A stretch of DNA of 7,788 bases from NCBI GenBank assembly GCA_023484185.1, contig JAMDBC010000067.1, forward strand, positions 1-7,788, read 5' to 3'. Shown here piece after piece: positions 1 to 5,743 of the stretch. Position numbers and translations under genes: made by a program. Positions within the stretch are counted from its first letter, which is position 1; each line of letters opens with the position of its first letter. This DNA is from Chloroflexota bacterium. Lineage in GTDB: Bacteria; Chloroflexota; Anaerolineae; Anaerolineales; Villigracilaceae. Below the pieces are notes generated by a model, which ran no database searches, was not told where the DNA came from, and worked only from the letters and a program-made list of their open reading frames with translations.

Positions 1-657
1 ACCGGAAGGCAAAATTTCTATTTCATCGCCGAGCGCAAAATGTCCATCGCTTAATGTGCCGGTGACAACCGCGCCGAATCCGCTCATGGTGAAGACACGG
101 TCAATGGGCAGGCGCGGGCGTCCGAGATCGGGACGCGCGGGTTTGTCGCGCAGGATTTCGACGAGAGTCGCTGTCAGTTTGTCGAGCCCGCTTCGGGTCC
201 GGGCAGAGACGCGGACGATGGGCGCATCTTGCATGACGGTCTCCTTGACCGCCGTCCGCACGTCAGATTCAATTAAGTCGAGCCAGTCGTTATCTGGAAT
301 GAGATCGGTTTTGGTTAAGACAATTATTCCGGCGGGGATTTGAAGCAGATCGAGGATGGCGAGATGTTCTTTTGTTTGCGGCATCACACCTTCGTCAGCG
401 GCGATGACCAGCAGGGCGGCGTCAATGCCGCCGACGCCTGCCAGCATGTTCTCGATGAAGTCGCGATGGCCAGGCACATCCACGATGCCGATCTCTTCGC
501 CGCCGTTTAGGGGCAAAGTGAGCCAGCCGAAGCCGAGATCGATCGTCATCTCGCGCTCCTGCTCTTCTTTCAAACGGTCGGGGTGTGTGCCGGTGAGCGC
601 GGCGATGAGTGTGGATTTGCCGTGGTCTACGTGGCCTGCTGTGCCGATAACATGCAT
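1..657 (-). CDS. selB: Selenocysteine-specific elongation factor SelB, N-terminal part (cut by window edge)
   Basis: SelB is the specialised GTPase that delivers selenocysteyl-tRNA(Sec) to ribosomes at UGA codons marked by a SECIS hairpin. Only the first 219 residues are in the window; family members are usually about 600-650 residues. The G domain is clear: G1 [11 protein letters not shown] at residues 5-15, switch [11 protein letters not shown] at 34-43, G3 DVPGH at 60-64 and G4 TKTD at 115-118. SelB proteins use TKxD here where EF-Tu has NKCD. After the G domain, the segment [15 protein letters not shown] (from about residue 190) opens the EF-Tu-like beta-barrel domain 2. The ATG at 657 begins [15 protein letters not shown], the usual SelB N-terminus; a second ATG at 653 is out of frame. 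No selA, selC or selenoprotein gene is visible, so the rest of the selenocysteine machinery must lie elsewhere. The identification rests on the MTIDLGF and TKxD signatures, which separate SelB from EF-Tu and IF-2. Confidence 0.93.
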   Translation of the reverse strand, partial: MHVIGTAGHVDHGKSTLIAALTGTHPDRLKEEQEREMTIDLGFGWLTLPLNGGEEIGIVDVPGHRDFIENMLAGVGGIDAALLVIAADEGVMPQTKEHLAILDLLQIPAGIIVLTKTDLIPDNDWLDLIESDVRTAVKETVMQDAPIVRVSARTRSGLDKLTATLVEILRDKPARPDLGRPRLPIDRVFTMSGFGAVVTGTLSDGHFALGDEIEILPSG

Positions 658-666
658 GGGTAATAA

Positions 667-713
667 ATCTTTCTTCTTTCTCCTCTCTTTGGGAAAGCAG
701 AAAGAAGAAAGAT
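667..713 (-). promoter_or_regulatory. Long hairpin in the selB leader
   Basis: Bases 667-681 and 699-713 are perfect reverse complements, forming a 15-bp stem. Above an asymmetric internal loop there is a small CTTT/AAAG stem closed by three bases. The stem is an A/G-rich strand against a C/T-rich strand. It ends 9 nt before the selB ATG, so when folded it would lie within the ribosome footprint. It has no T-tract after it in the selB direction, so it is not a normal terminator. It could be a regulatory hairpin or a low-complexity inverted repeat. Confidence 0.5.
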
Positions 714-754
714 GAGTATCTTTTTGCGAAGATATGATTGATGTTTACATAGAG

Positions 755-784
755 ATTATAACTCTCTCATTTCCATCCTGTTGA
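755..784 (-). promoter_or_regulatory. Candidate sigma70-type promoter for selB
   Basis: On the minus strand a perfect TATAAT (760 to 755) follows TCAACA (784 to 779, four of six matches to TTGACA) with an 18-nt spacer. The predicted transcript start is near 748, giving selB a leader of about 90 nt that contains the hairpin at 667-713. The -10 box is strong and the -35 weak. This is a motif match only. Confidence 0.45.
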
Positions 785-838
785 CCGAATGCTCTGCCGA
801 AGAATTTCGTCTTGACTGTTCAGCGCAGAAAAAATCAA

Positions 839-908
839 CCCAAAGACGCTGAGACGCAAAGCATTTATTGTTTTTTGCGTCCTTGCGGCTTTCCGTTAAA
901 TCTTTGGG
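839..908. repeat. Degenerate palindromic intergenic repeat (CAAAGACGC type)
   Basis: The ends CCCAAAGA (839-846) and TCTTTGGG (901-908) are perfect inverted repeats of each other. Inside them ACGCAAA (854-860) pairs with TTTGCGT (874-880). The internal words resemble the AAAGACGCAAAG / CTTTGCGTCC repeats scattered between genes in several bacterial phyla. It has no coding capacity of note and sits between selB and the isomerase terminator. Its spread cannot be judged from one copy. Confidence 0.5.
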
Positions 909-912
909 CACA

Positions 913-946
913 AACAAAAAGACTGCGAGATGTGTTCGCAGTCTTT
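913..946 (-). terminator. Intrinsic terminator of the isomerase transcript
   Basis: AAAGACTGCGA (918-928) and TCGCAGTCTTT (936-946) form a perfect 11-bp stem with a 7-nt loop. On the minus strand the stem runs into TTTTTGTTTG. It lies about 25 nt past the stop of the isomerase gene and would end the minus-strand transcript ahead of the selB promoter region. Confidence 0.8.
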
Positions 947-974
947 AGTCCATCGTCTATTGTCTATCGTCTAT
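940..974. repeat. Tandem array of five 7-bp units overlapping a stop codon
   Basis: Five 7-mers stand head to tail: AGTCTTT, AGTCCAT, CGTCTAT, TGTCTAT and CGTCTAT. On the minus strand they read as ATAGACG-like units. The stop codon of the isomerase gene (973 to 971) lies inside the last unit, and the first unit is also the 3' arm of the terminator stem. The array therefore fills the whole space between gene end and terminator. Confidence 0.6.
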
Positions 975-2035
975 TCCTTCATCGCCTTCTTGAAATTTTC
1001 AATCGCATCCACCGGCGTTGGGTTCACGCCGTAAGCCATCGCCAGATAATACGCCATGTAATCGCCGAACAGGATCATCATCCACATTTGCGCCAGCGCC
1101 GATTCGCCGCGCGCATCGAGGAAATCCGTGTTCAGGCCTTCGAGCATGAAAGCCTGCTTCGTCAGGTCGAGACGTTTGCGATTCTGACGATGATCGGATG
1201 GCGCGCGCAGGAATAAATTCATCGTGTGCGGCATCAGGACTTCTTCGGGATGGATTGTCCCGGCCAGCGTATTGTGATCCACCTCAGGCAGAACCTCGAA
1301 GTTGGCTCCGGCTTTCGAGATTTCATTGATCTGATATTTGAATCTGCGCGCGACAGGCGCGAGAATCCCCGCGGCGAAAAATGTCACCCAGCGTCCCATC
1401 AGTTGACCGGCGTAACGCTTGGCCGGATTCAGCGCGGCGGGAATTTCAGCGCGGATCTTTTCCTGCGATTTTTTCATGGCGCTGACGGCTTCGTCCACAT
1501 CCTTGGATGGATCAGGAATCAAATTCAATCTTGTGAACAAAGCCAGAATCAAGCCAAACGAAAATCCAAGCGCGGCGCGCGGCTGGCCTTTGTGATTGAA
1601 AATCCAGGCCGGGATATTTTTTTCTTTGGCGCGTTTGACAAGTTCTCCGCCGGTGGAAATCACGAAAACGGTACAATCATTTTTGAGTGCGGCATTCAAA
1701 GCATCGAGCGTCTCTTCAGTTTCCCCGGAATGGGATGATGCGATGACGAGAGTCTCTTTGCCGTGTGCGAAAGCGGGCAGGCCGTAATCGCGGTGAACGG
1801 TCACAGGCACGGAACAAGTCGGTGAAACGAGAGCCGCTAAAAGGTCGGCACCGAGCGCTGAGTCACCCATGCCCGCAATGACAATCCGTAAGACTTCGGA
1901 AGTCTGGCTGGTTGGCAATGGTTGAGTCTGCCCCAGATCCCACGCGGACTTTAATTGATCGGGCAGGCCGTCAATTTCGGCCAGCATGTTTTGTCTATCG
2001 AGTTGTTTGAAGCGGTCGAGGTCGTCGAGAAACAT
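971..2035 (-). CDS. Bifunctional phosphoglucose/phosphomannose isomerase (SIS-domain type)
   Basis: The 354-residue product matches the SIS-fold isomerases that interconvert fructose 6-phosphate with glucose 6-phosphate and with mannose 6-phosphate, feeding glycolysis and nucleotide-sugar synthesis in the cytosol. Landmarks in order: GMGDSALGAD at residues 55-64, the sugar-phosphate loop SSHSGETEET at 100-109, FKYQINEISK at 232-241, PEVDHN at 250-255 (its Glu is the likely catalytic base) and NPTPVDAIENFK at 338-349 near the C-terminus. Length is normal for the family. The usual SGNTEET loop reads SGETEET, an Asn-to-Glu change. The ATG lies one base after the TGA of the upstream peptidase gene (TGATATG) with no good Shine-Dalgarno, which suggests translational coupling; the start MFLDDLDRFKQLDRQNM fits the family N-terminus. 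It is the last gene of the minus-strand run and is followed by an intrinsic terminator. Confidence 0.88.
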   Translation of the reverse strand: MFLDDLDRFKQLDRQNMLAEIDGLPDQLKSAWDLGQTQPLPTSQTSEVLRIVIAGMGDSALGADLLAALVSPTCSVPVTVHRDYGLPAFAHGKETLVIASSHSGETEETLDALNAALKNDCTVFVISTGGELVKRAKEKNIPAWIFNHKGQPRAALGFSFGLILALFTRLNLIPDPSKDVDEAVSAMKKSQEKIRAEIPAALNPAKRYAGQLMGRWVTFFAAGILAPVARRFKYQINEISKAGANFEVLPEVDHNTLAGTIHPEEVLMPHTMNLFLRAPSDHRQNRKRLDLTKQAFMLEGLNTDFLDARGESALAQMWMMILFGDYMAYYLAMAYGVNPTPVDAIENFKKAMKE

Positions 2036-2036
2036 A

Positions 2037-3521
2037 TCAGCTTGCGTTTTTCATAAAATCAGCGAGGTCATTTTTCAAGGCGGCCAGCGACGGCAGATGG
2101 ATGTACATCATGTGACCGGCTTCGTAATAACCCATGCTGATATTTTTGCGCGTGGTTTCGTCGAGGCCGAGGTGATTGAAAGTATATTCAGTGGCGAAGT
2201 AGGGCGTGCCGAGGTCGAAGTAACCGTTGGCCACAAAAACTTTCAGATGCGGATTGTAAGTCATGGCCTGGCGCAGCGTTTCGCCGACGTTGACAAATTG
2301 CCCCTCGAATTCCTTGAATGACCACGGATGAACAAAGTCGCTCAGAATTTCATAAGGCAGGTCTGTTTCAAATTTGAGTTCAGTGCGGACATAATCATAG
2401 AACGCAGCGGTGTATGGTCCTTGGACATTTGTCAGAAGCGGATCGTATTCGGGTTTATCTGTGACGCCGAGGCGGTCGCGGCCAAGAAGGCGGCTGTCGA
2501 GGCGGCCGATGATTTGTCCGCGCTCGCGCAGGAGTTCCTTGAAGAAATGCTGGTCGTTGATGCGTAAATTGCTGCGTTCAATGAACTCCGCCGAGAGGCC
2601 GGTGTAACGCGCCATCTTCTCGATGATCTGTGCGCGCTCGCGTTTGGTGAGCGTGCCGCCTTTGAGCAACGCGCTGGCATATTCGCCTAGGGCGAATTTC
2701 TCCACTTCTTTTAACAGGGTTTGCAACGGCCTGCGGACTTTGAGCTTGTGATGATACCAGGCCGCCGCGGCGTAAGCAGGCAGATACACTACGTACGGAA
2801 CTTCGTTATTAACCGTAAAGTCAAGTGTGGTGAAATCCAGCACGGCGGATACGAGCATGATGCCGTTGAGATACAATCCGTGGCGCTCCTGCAAATAGCC
2901 GGAGAGTCCCGCCGCGCGCGTGGTGCCATACGATTCGCCGATCAAAAATTTGGGCGAGAGCCAGCGCGCGTAACGCGTGGTGTACAAACGGATAAAGTCG
3001 CCGACCAGTTGAATGTCCTTGCCAAAGCCGTGCCACTCTTTGGGTTTCTCGCCATCCACCGGACGAGTATAGCCGGTGCTCATCGGATCGATGAAAACCA
3101 GGTCGGTTTCATCGAGCAGGGAATATTCGTTATCGGTCAACTTGAATGGAGGCTTTGGCAAATTGCCATCGTCCTCCAAAACCACACGGCGCGGACCGAG
3201 CAACCCGAGATGCATCCACACGGACGAGGAGCCGGGGCCGCCGTTAAAGGAAAAGGTCAGCGGGCGTTTGGCTTTTTCGTCCCCATCATCCCTGGTGTAA
3301 GCCGCGAAGAAAATCTGGGCGCGCGGCTTTTCGCCCTCGGACTCTTTTTCGCGGTCGGGAGTTTCTTCCTTCATCACCATCGTCCCGGTAATGACAGTGT
3401 ACTTGATCTCCTTGCCATTGATCTTGATCGAGTGTTTGGTCTCAACCAGCTTATCAACGACCTTCGGCTTCTCTTCTTTCTTTTCTTCTTCAGGTTTCTT
3501 AGTTTCGTCTTTGCCGGTCAT
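2037..3521 (-). CDS. S10 family serine carboxypeptidase-like peptidase
   Basis: This is an alpha/beta-hydrolase of peptidase family S10, which removes C-terminal residues from peptides. From the ATG at 3521 the product has 494 residues. NGGPGSSS (oxyanion region) is at 93-100, GESYGT with nucleophile Ser197 at 195-200, NGYFDLGTPY with Asp436 at 432-441 and EAGHMMY with His470 at 467-473, so the catalytic triad is complete. The first 25 or so residues are rich in Lys and Glu and contain no signal peptide or membrane segment, so the protein looks cytosolic or exported by another route. An in-frame TTG at 3563 would add 14 residues, but those bases are the old end of hepT in another frame, while GGAG (3531 to 3528) stands 6 nt before the ATG. 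I therefore prefer 3521. It is tightly coupled to the isomerase gene, one base downstream. The natural substrate is unknown. Confidence 0.9.
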   Translation of the reverse strand: MTGKDETKKPEEEKKEEKPKVVDKLVETKHSIKINGKEIKYTVITGTMVMKEETPDREKESEGEKPRAQIFFAAYTRDDGDEKAKRPLTFSFNGGPGSSSVWMHLGLLGPRRVVLEDDGNLPKPPFKLTDNEYSLLDETDLVFIDPMSTGYTRPVDGEKPKEWHGFGKDIQLVGDFIRLYTTRYARWLSPKFLIGESYGTTRAAGLSGYLQERHGLYLNGIMLVSAVLDFTTLDFTVNNEVPYVVYLPAYAAAAWYHHKLKVRRPLQTLLKEVEKFALGEYASALLKGGTLTKRERAQIIEKMARYTGLSAEFIERSNLRINDQHFFKELLRERGQIIGRLDSRLLGRDRLGVTDKPEYDPLLTNVQGPYTAAFYDYVRTELKFETDLPYEILSDFVHPWSFKEFEGQFVNVGETLRQAMTYNPHLKVFVANGYFDLGTPYFATEYTFNHLGLDETTRKNISMGYYEAGHMMYIHLPSLAALKNDLADFMKNAS

Positions 3522-3537
3522 GAAAGTCTCCAAGTTC

Positions 3538-3869
3538 TTAAAGAATGTTTTCCAACTGTTCAATCAATATTGGCAGGTCGTATTAAATGACGCTCCATAG
3601 AAATTGAAATCCACTTCATCGTAGCCATGGATCAACCGGTTTCGCATTCCGATAATCTCTGTCCATGGAATTTCAGGGTGCATTTCCTGGAACTCTTCCG
3701 GGACGCGATTGGCAGCCTCCCCGATTATTTCAATCAGGCGAGTCAAAGCCAGATTAAAGGTAAGATCTTCGTCAAGATCGCTTCTCTTTCGATCCTGCGA
3801 AAGTTCAACTGCTTTTTGGGCATGCTCAAGCATGTGTTGTAGAAAAATCTTTACATCACGCCTCGACAT
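3538..3869 (-). pseudogene. hepT: HepT-like HEPN toxin, broken by a frameshift and a stop
   Basis: HepT is a HEPN-fold RNase toxin paired with MntA. From the ATG at 3869, preceded by AAAGG at a 6-nt spacing, the open frame gives 101 residues and ends at the TGA at 3566-3564. The HEPN signature RNRLIHGY (76-83; Arg76, His81, Tyr83 of RX4HXY) is intact. After VDFNF the product turns into the unrelated tail YGASFNTTCQY. In another frame the minus strand reads LWSVI, a TAA at 3585-3583, then YDLPILIEQLENIL and a TAA at 3540-3538, which is the expected HepT C-terminal helix. This implies loss of one base between about 3598 and 3609 plus a nonsense change, probably CAA to TAA. The start overlaps the end of mntA by 14 nt, the usual arrangement for the pair. 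Shortened but active toxin is possible, since the catalytic motif remains; a sequencing error could explain one lesion but hardly both. Confidence 0.8.
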
Positions 3870-4158
3870 ATTCAACCTTTGCCTCGCGAACAACTTCATC
3901 GCGAAAATATTTACTCAGGAAACCAACTGTGTTCAGGTCCACCTTGCGGCCAAAGATTTTACTCAATTCCTCTTGCATGGCAAAAAACGCGAACCCCGGC
4001 ATTTTCCCAGGTTCGAACTCGACCAGAATATCAATATCGCTGTCTGGGCCAAAATCATCGCGCAATACCGAGCCGAAAAAAGCCAGCTTTCGGATGTGAT
4101 TCTTGTGGCAGAACTCAGCCAATTCCTTGCGCGGCACTTTGATTTTGATCTTGTTCAT
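3856..4158 (-). CDS. mntA: MntA-like minimal nucleotidyltransferase antitoxin
   Basis: The 100-residue product is a minimal nucleotidyltransferase of the kind paired with HepT. Characterised MntA proteins neutralise HepT by transferring AMP groups to the Tyr of its RX4HXY motif. The metal- and nucleotide-binding signature is present: GS at 29-30, then SDID at 40-43 (Asp41, Asp43), with a third acidic residue at Asp74 in RKVDL. The C-terminal YFRDEVVREAKVEYVE resembles the usual end of this family, and length is normal. All expected catalytic residues are present, so the antitoxin looks intact although its partner is damaged. There is no Shine-Dalgarno, but a perfect TATAAT ends 6 nt before the ATG, which suggests a leaderless transcript from its own promoter just after rsmI (17-nt gap). 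The pair interrupts an otherwise housekeeping gene run, which fits insertion of a mobile toxin-antitoxin module. Confidence 0.88.
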   Translation of the reverse strand: MNKIKIKVPRKELAEFCHKNHIRKLAFFGSVLRDDFGPDSDIDILVEFEPGKMPGFAFFAMQEELSKIFGRKVDLNTVGFLSKYFRDEVVREAKVEYVEA

Positions 4159-4164
4159 GCTTTG

Positions 4165-4170
4165 ATTATA
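4165..4170 (-). promoter_or_regulatory. -10 box placing the transcript start at the mntA ATG
   Basis: A perfect TATAAT (4170 to 4165, minus strand) lies in the 17-nt gap between rsmI and mntA. With the usual distance from -10 box to +1, transcription would start at 4158, the A of the mntA start codon. No convincing -35 box stands upstream. Confidence 0.45.
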
Positions 4171-4175
4171 GCAAA

Positions 4176-5003
4176 CTAAGAATGATTTTCAGCCACTCTT
4201 TTATACACTTCCCGCCTTGACCAACCCGATTGTTCCGCCAATTCGGCAGAAATTTCTTTTGCGGATTTTCTGGATTTCAACTCTTTCTTAATTGCACGCA
4301 GCAGTTTTTCTTCTTCCCACTTTTCATTTACTTCCTTCAACTTTCCTTCAACCACCAGCGTGAATTCTCCGCGCGCGGGCTGTGATGAAAAATGTTCCAG
4401 CGCGCCGCCGACTCCTCCGCGCCAGTATTCCTCGAACATCTTGGTCATTTCACGTCCCACACAAATGCGGCGATCCCCAAGCGTGGACAAAATATCTTCA
4501 AGCGATTCAACGATGCGATGAGGCGTCTCCAAAAAGATTAAAGTGTAAGGCTGGTTTTCAATCTGCTCCAAAGCTTTGCGGCGTTCGCCCGCTTTGTAGG
4601 GCAGATAGCCAAGATAAAGGAACGCGTCTGTGGGCAGACCGGAAACGGCCAGGGCGGCGATGGGGGCCGAGGGTCCCGGAACCGGTTTGACGTCGAAGCC
4701 TAATGCGAGCGTGGCTTTGACCAATTCATAGCCGGGGTCGTTGATCGCCGGTGTGCCTGCATCCGAAACCAAAGCCACATCGCCATCCTGCAATTTGGCA
4801 AGAATGGAATCAAGCTTGGTCAGTTTGTTATGTTCAAAATAACTTGTGGCGGGAGTGGAAATGTCGAAGTGCTTGAGCAAAATCCCCGTATGACGCGTAT
4901 CTTCGGCGGCGATGAGACTGGCCTCGCGCAAAATGCGAATCGCGCGCGGCGACATGTCCTCGAGGTTGCCGATCGGCGTGGCAACAAGATAAAGAATTCC
5001 CAT
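4176..5003 (-). CDS. rsmI: 16S rRNA (cytidine-1402 2'-O)-methyltransferase RsmI
   Basis: RsmI uses S-adenosylmethionine to methylate the ribose of C1402 in the decoding centre of 16S rRNA. The 275-residue product has full family length. Landmarks are VATPIGNLEDM at residues 7-17, AAEDTRHTGILL at 32-43, VALVSDAGTPAINDPG at 76-91 (the SAM-binding core of tetrapyrrole methylase-fold enzymes), VPGPSA at 108-113, FLETPHRI at 157-164 and GEFTLVVEG at 212-220. Residues from about 225 form the small charged helical C-terminal domain usual in RsmI. The start MGILYLVATPIGNLED matches the family N-terminus closely. No Shine-Dalgarno is close to it; instead TAAAAT stands 6 nt upstream, suggesting a leaderless message. 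It is the first gene of the minus-strand run, directly after the terminator of the lipoprotein gene. Confidence 0.96.
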   Translation of the reverse strand: MGILYLVATPIGNLEDMSPRAIRILREASLIAAEDTRHTGILLKHFDISTPATSYFEHNKLTKLDSILAKLQDGDVALVSDAGTPAINDPGYELVKATLALGFDVKPVPGPSAPIAALAVSGLPTDAFLYLGYLPYKAGERRKALEQIENQPYTLIFLETPHRIVESLEDILSTLGDRRICVGREMTKMFEEYWRGGVGGALEHFSSQPARGEFTLVVEGKLKEVNEKWEEEKLLRAIKKELKSRKSAKEISAELAEQSGWSRREVYKRVAENHS

Positions 5004-5009
5004 GCGGAT

Positions 5010-5015
5010 ATTTTA
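5010..5015 (-). promoter_or_regulatory. -10-like box placing the transcript start at the rsmI ATG
   Basis: TAAAAT (5015 to 5010, minus strand; five of six matches to TATAAT) is spaced so that +1 would fall on 5003, the A of the rsmI ATG. The -35 region coincides with the T-tract of the preceding terminator and gives no clear hexamer. Confidence 0.35.
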
Positions 5016-5032
5016 TCATCCTGAATGCCAAT

Positions 5033-5068
5033 AAAAAATCGTCTCTCCAATTTTGGAGAGACGATTTT
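5033..5068 (-). terminator. Intrinsic terminator of the cupredoxin lipoprotein gene
   Basis: Bases 5035-5048 and 5055-5068 form a perfect 14-bp stem with a 6-nt loop, centred on TCTCC/GGAGA. On the minus strand it ends in a run of six T. It lies 7 nt past the stop of the lipoprotein gene. A shorter run of four T on the other side could give weak termination on the plus strand. Confidence 0.88.
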
Positions 5069-5075
5069 AGGTTCA

Positions 5076-5468
5076 CTATTTCACAATAATCGTGCCTGAG
5101 AGAATGTTGGCTTCGCCAGTTGCATGGTACGGAAATGTGCCAGCTTGAGCAAAGGTGAAAGTGAAAGAGGCACCGGGATTAATGGGACCGCTATCGAAGA
5201 TGCCAGCCTTATCCGACGTAACAGAGTGCGGCGCAGTGTCGTTGTTGGTCCAGCTGACAGTTGTGCCAGCGGCTACATCCAGGGTGTGCGGCGTGAAGTT
5301 TGCGCTTGTGATGCTGACGGCGTTTGCGTTGGCTGCCGGTTTGGCAGTTTTGACTTTGGTCGGTTGAGCGGTCGGAGCCATGCCAAGCATTTTCTTTATT
5401 CCCAATGAGCAGGACGACAACATTAGAGCAGAGACGAGCATAAGTATTACAAAGGTAAATCTTTTCAT
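5076..5468 (-). CDS. Cupredoxin-fold lipoprotein lacking the standard type-1 copper ligands
   Basis: The 130-residue product begins with a lipoprotein signal peptide: a Lys/Arg start, a hydrophobic stretch and the lipobox LSSC with Cys20. An Ala/Pro/Lys/Thr-rich linker (about 31-50) follows. Residues 51-130 resemble plastocyanin-like cupredoxins: FTPHTLDVAAGTTVSWTNND (58-77), PHSVTSD (80-86) and a final TFPYH...SGTIIVK (111-130). The first copper ligand position, His81, is kept. The usual YxCxxHxxM loop reads YHATGEANIL, so Cys, the second His and Met are replaced; His115 is the only other His there. It probably sits on the outer face of the membrane or cell wall, but blue-copper electron transfer looks doubtful. 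The start is supported by GGAGG four bases before the ATG. It is a single-gene unit with its own terminator and a structured upstream region. Confidence 0.82.
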   Translation of the reverse strand: MKRFTFVILMLVSALMLSSCSLGIKKMLGMAPTAQPTKVKTAKPAANANAVSITSANFTPHTLDVAAGTTVSWTNNDTAPHSVTSDKAGIFDSGPINPGASFTFTFAQAGTFPYHATGEANILSGTIIVK

Positions 5469-5501
5469 TTTGCCTCCAGTAGCGAGCGAAATCTTACTCT
5501 G

Positions 5502-5539
5502 ACAAGCTTAGAACAAGATGTGTCTTTGCTAAGCGTTGT
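5502..5539 (-). promoter_or_regulatory. Imperfect hairpin upstream of the lipoprotein gene
   Basis: ACAAGCTTAG (5502-5511) pairs with CTAAGCTTGT apart from one bulged base (5529-5539). Inside it CAAGA (5514-5518) pairs with TCTTTG (5523-5528) with one bulge around a TGTG loop. The structure ends 33 nt before the ATG of the lipoprotein gene and could be in its leader or be an operator. I see no clear promoter for that gene. Confidence 0.35.
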
Positions 5540-5553
5540 TTAACCAGGAGTAG

Positions 5554-5575
5554 GTTTCAAACTAAACGTTGAAAC
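5554..5575. promoter_or_regulatory. 7-bp inverted repeat in the divergent intergenic region
   Basis: GTTTCAA (5554-5560) and TTGAAAC (5569-5575) are perfect inverted repeats with an 8-nt spacer. The symmetry and size suit a dimeric regulator site between the lipoprotein gene and the small plus-strand gene. A 7-bp repeat can arise by chance. Confidence 0.25.
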
Positions 5576-5686
5576 GCGGGAAAAGATATCAATCGACAAG
5601 TTGAACCCCGGCATATTGATTCATTATTGAGCCAGATCATCCAGTGGGGTGGATACCCCAAAAAGTCATTTCGCCATCTTGCAGGG

Positions 5687-5695
5687 TGCTATAAT
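5687..5695 (+). promoter_or_regulatory. Extended -10 promoter of the small lysine-rich protein gene
   Basis: TGCTATAAT combines a perfect -10 hexamer (5690-5695) with the TGn extension (5687-5689). No good -35 is seen, which extended -10 promoters tolerate. Transcription would start near 5702, giving about a 40-nt leader. A 6-bp hairpin (5645-5660, TGGGGT/ACCCCA) lies 27 nt upstream of the extension. Confidence 0.6.
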
Positions 5696-5743
5696 GTTTT
5701 CAATAAACCCACTCAATTGTCTGCCCAAGAAAGGAATGGAACA

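Noticed and set aside
812..1738. Plus-strand frames opposite the end of the isomerase gene
   Set aside because: They run through the palindromic repeat, the terminator and the antisense of the isomerase, and lack start signals or motifs.
3522..3563. 14-residue TTG-started extension of the peptidase
   Set aside because: The bases are the original hepT C-terminus in another frame, and the ATG at 3521 has a well-placed GGAG site.
2721..3590. 289-codon plus-strand open frame
   Set aside because: It is antisense to the S10 peptidase, whose motifs are unmistakable, and its product has no recognisable domains. It is a shadow of biased codon use.
3564..3869. Programmed frameshifting to rescue hepT
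   Set aside because: There is no heptameric slippery site, and an in-frame TAA at 3585-3583 would still block the restored frame.
5627..5743. 39-codon N-terminal extension of the small plus-strand protein
   Set aside because: It crosses the extended -10 promoter and lies largely upstream of the predicted transcript start; the SD site favours the TTG at 5744.
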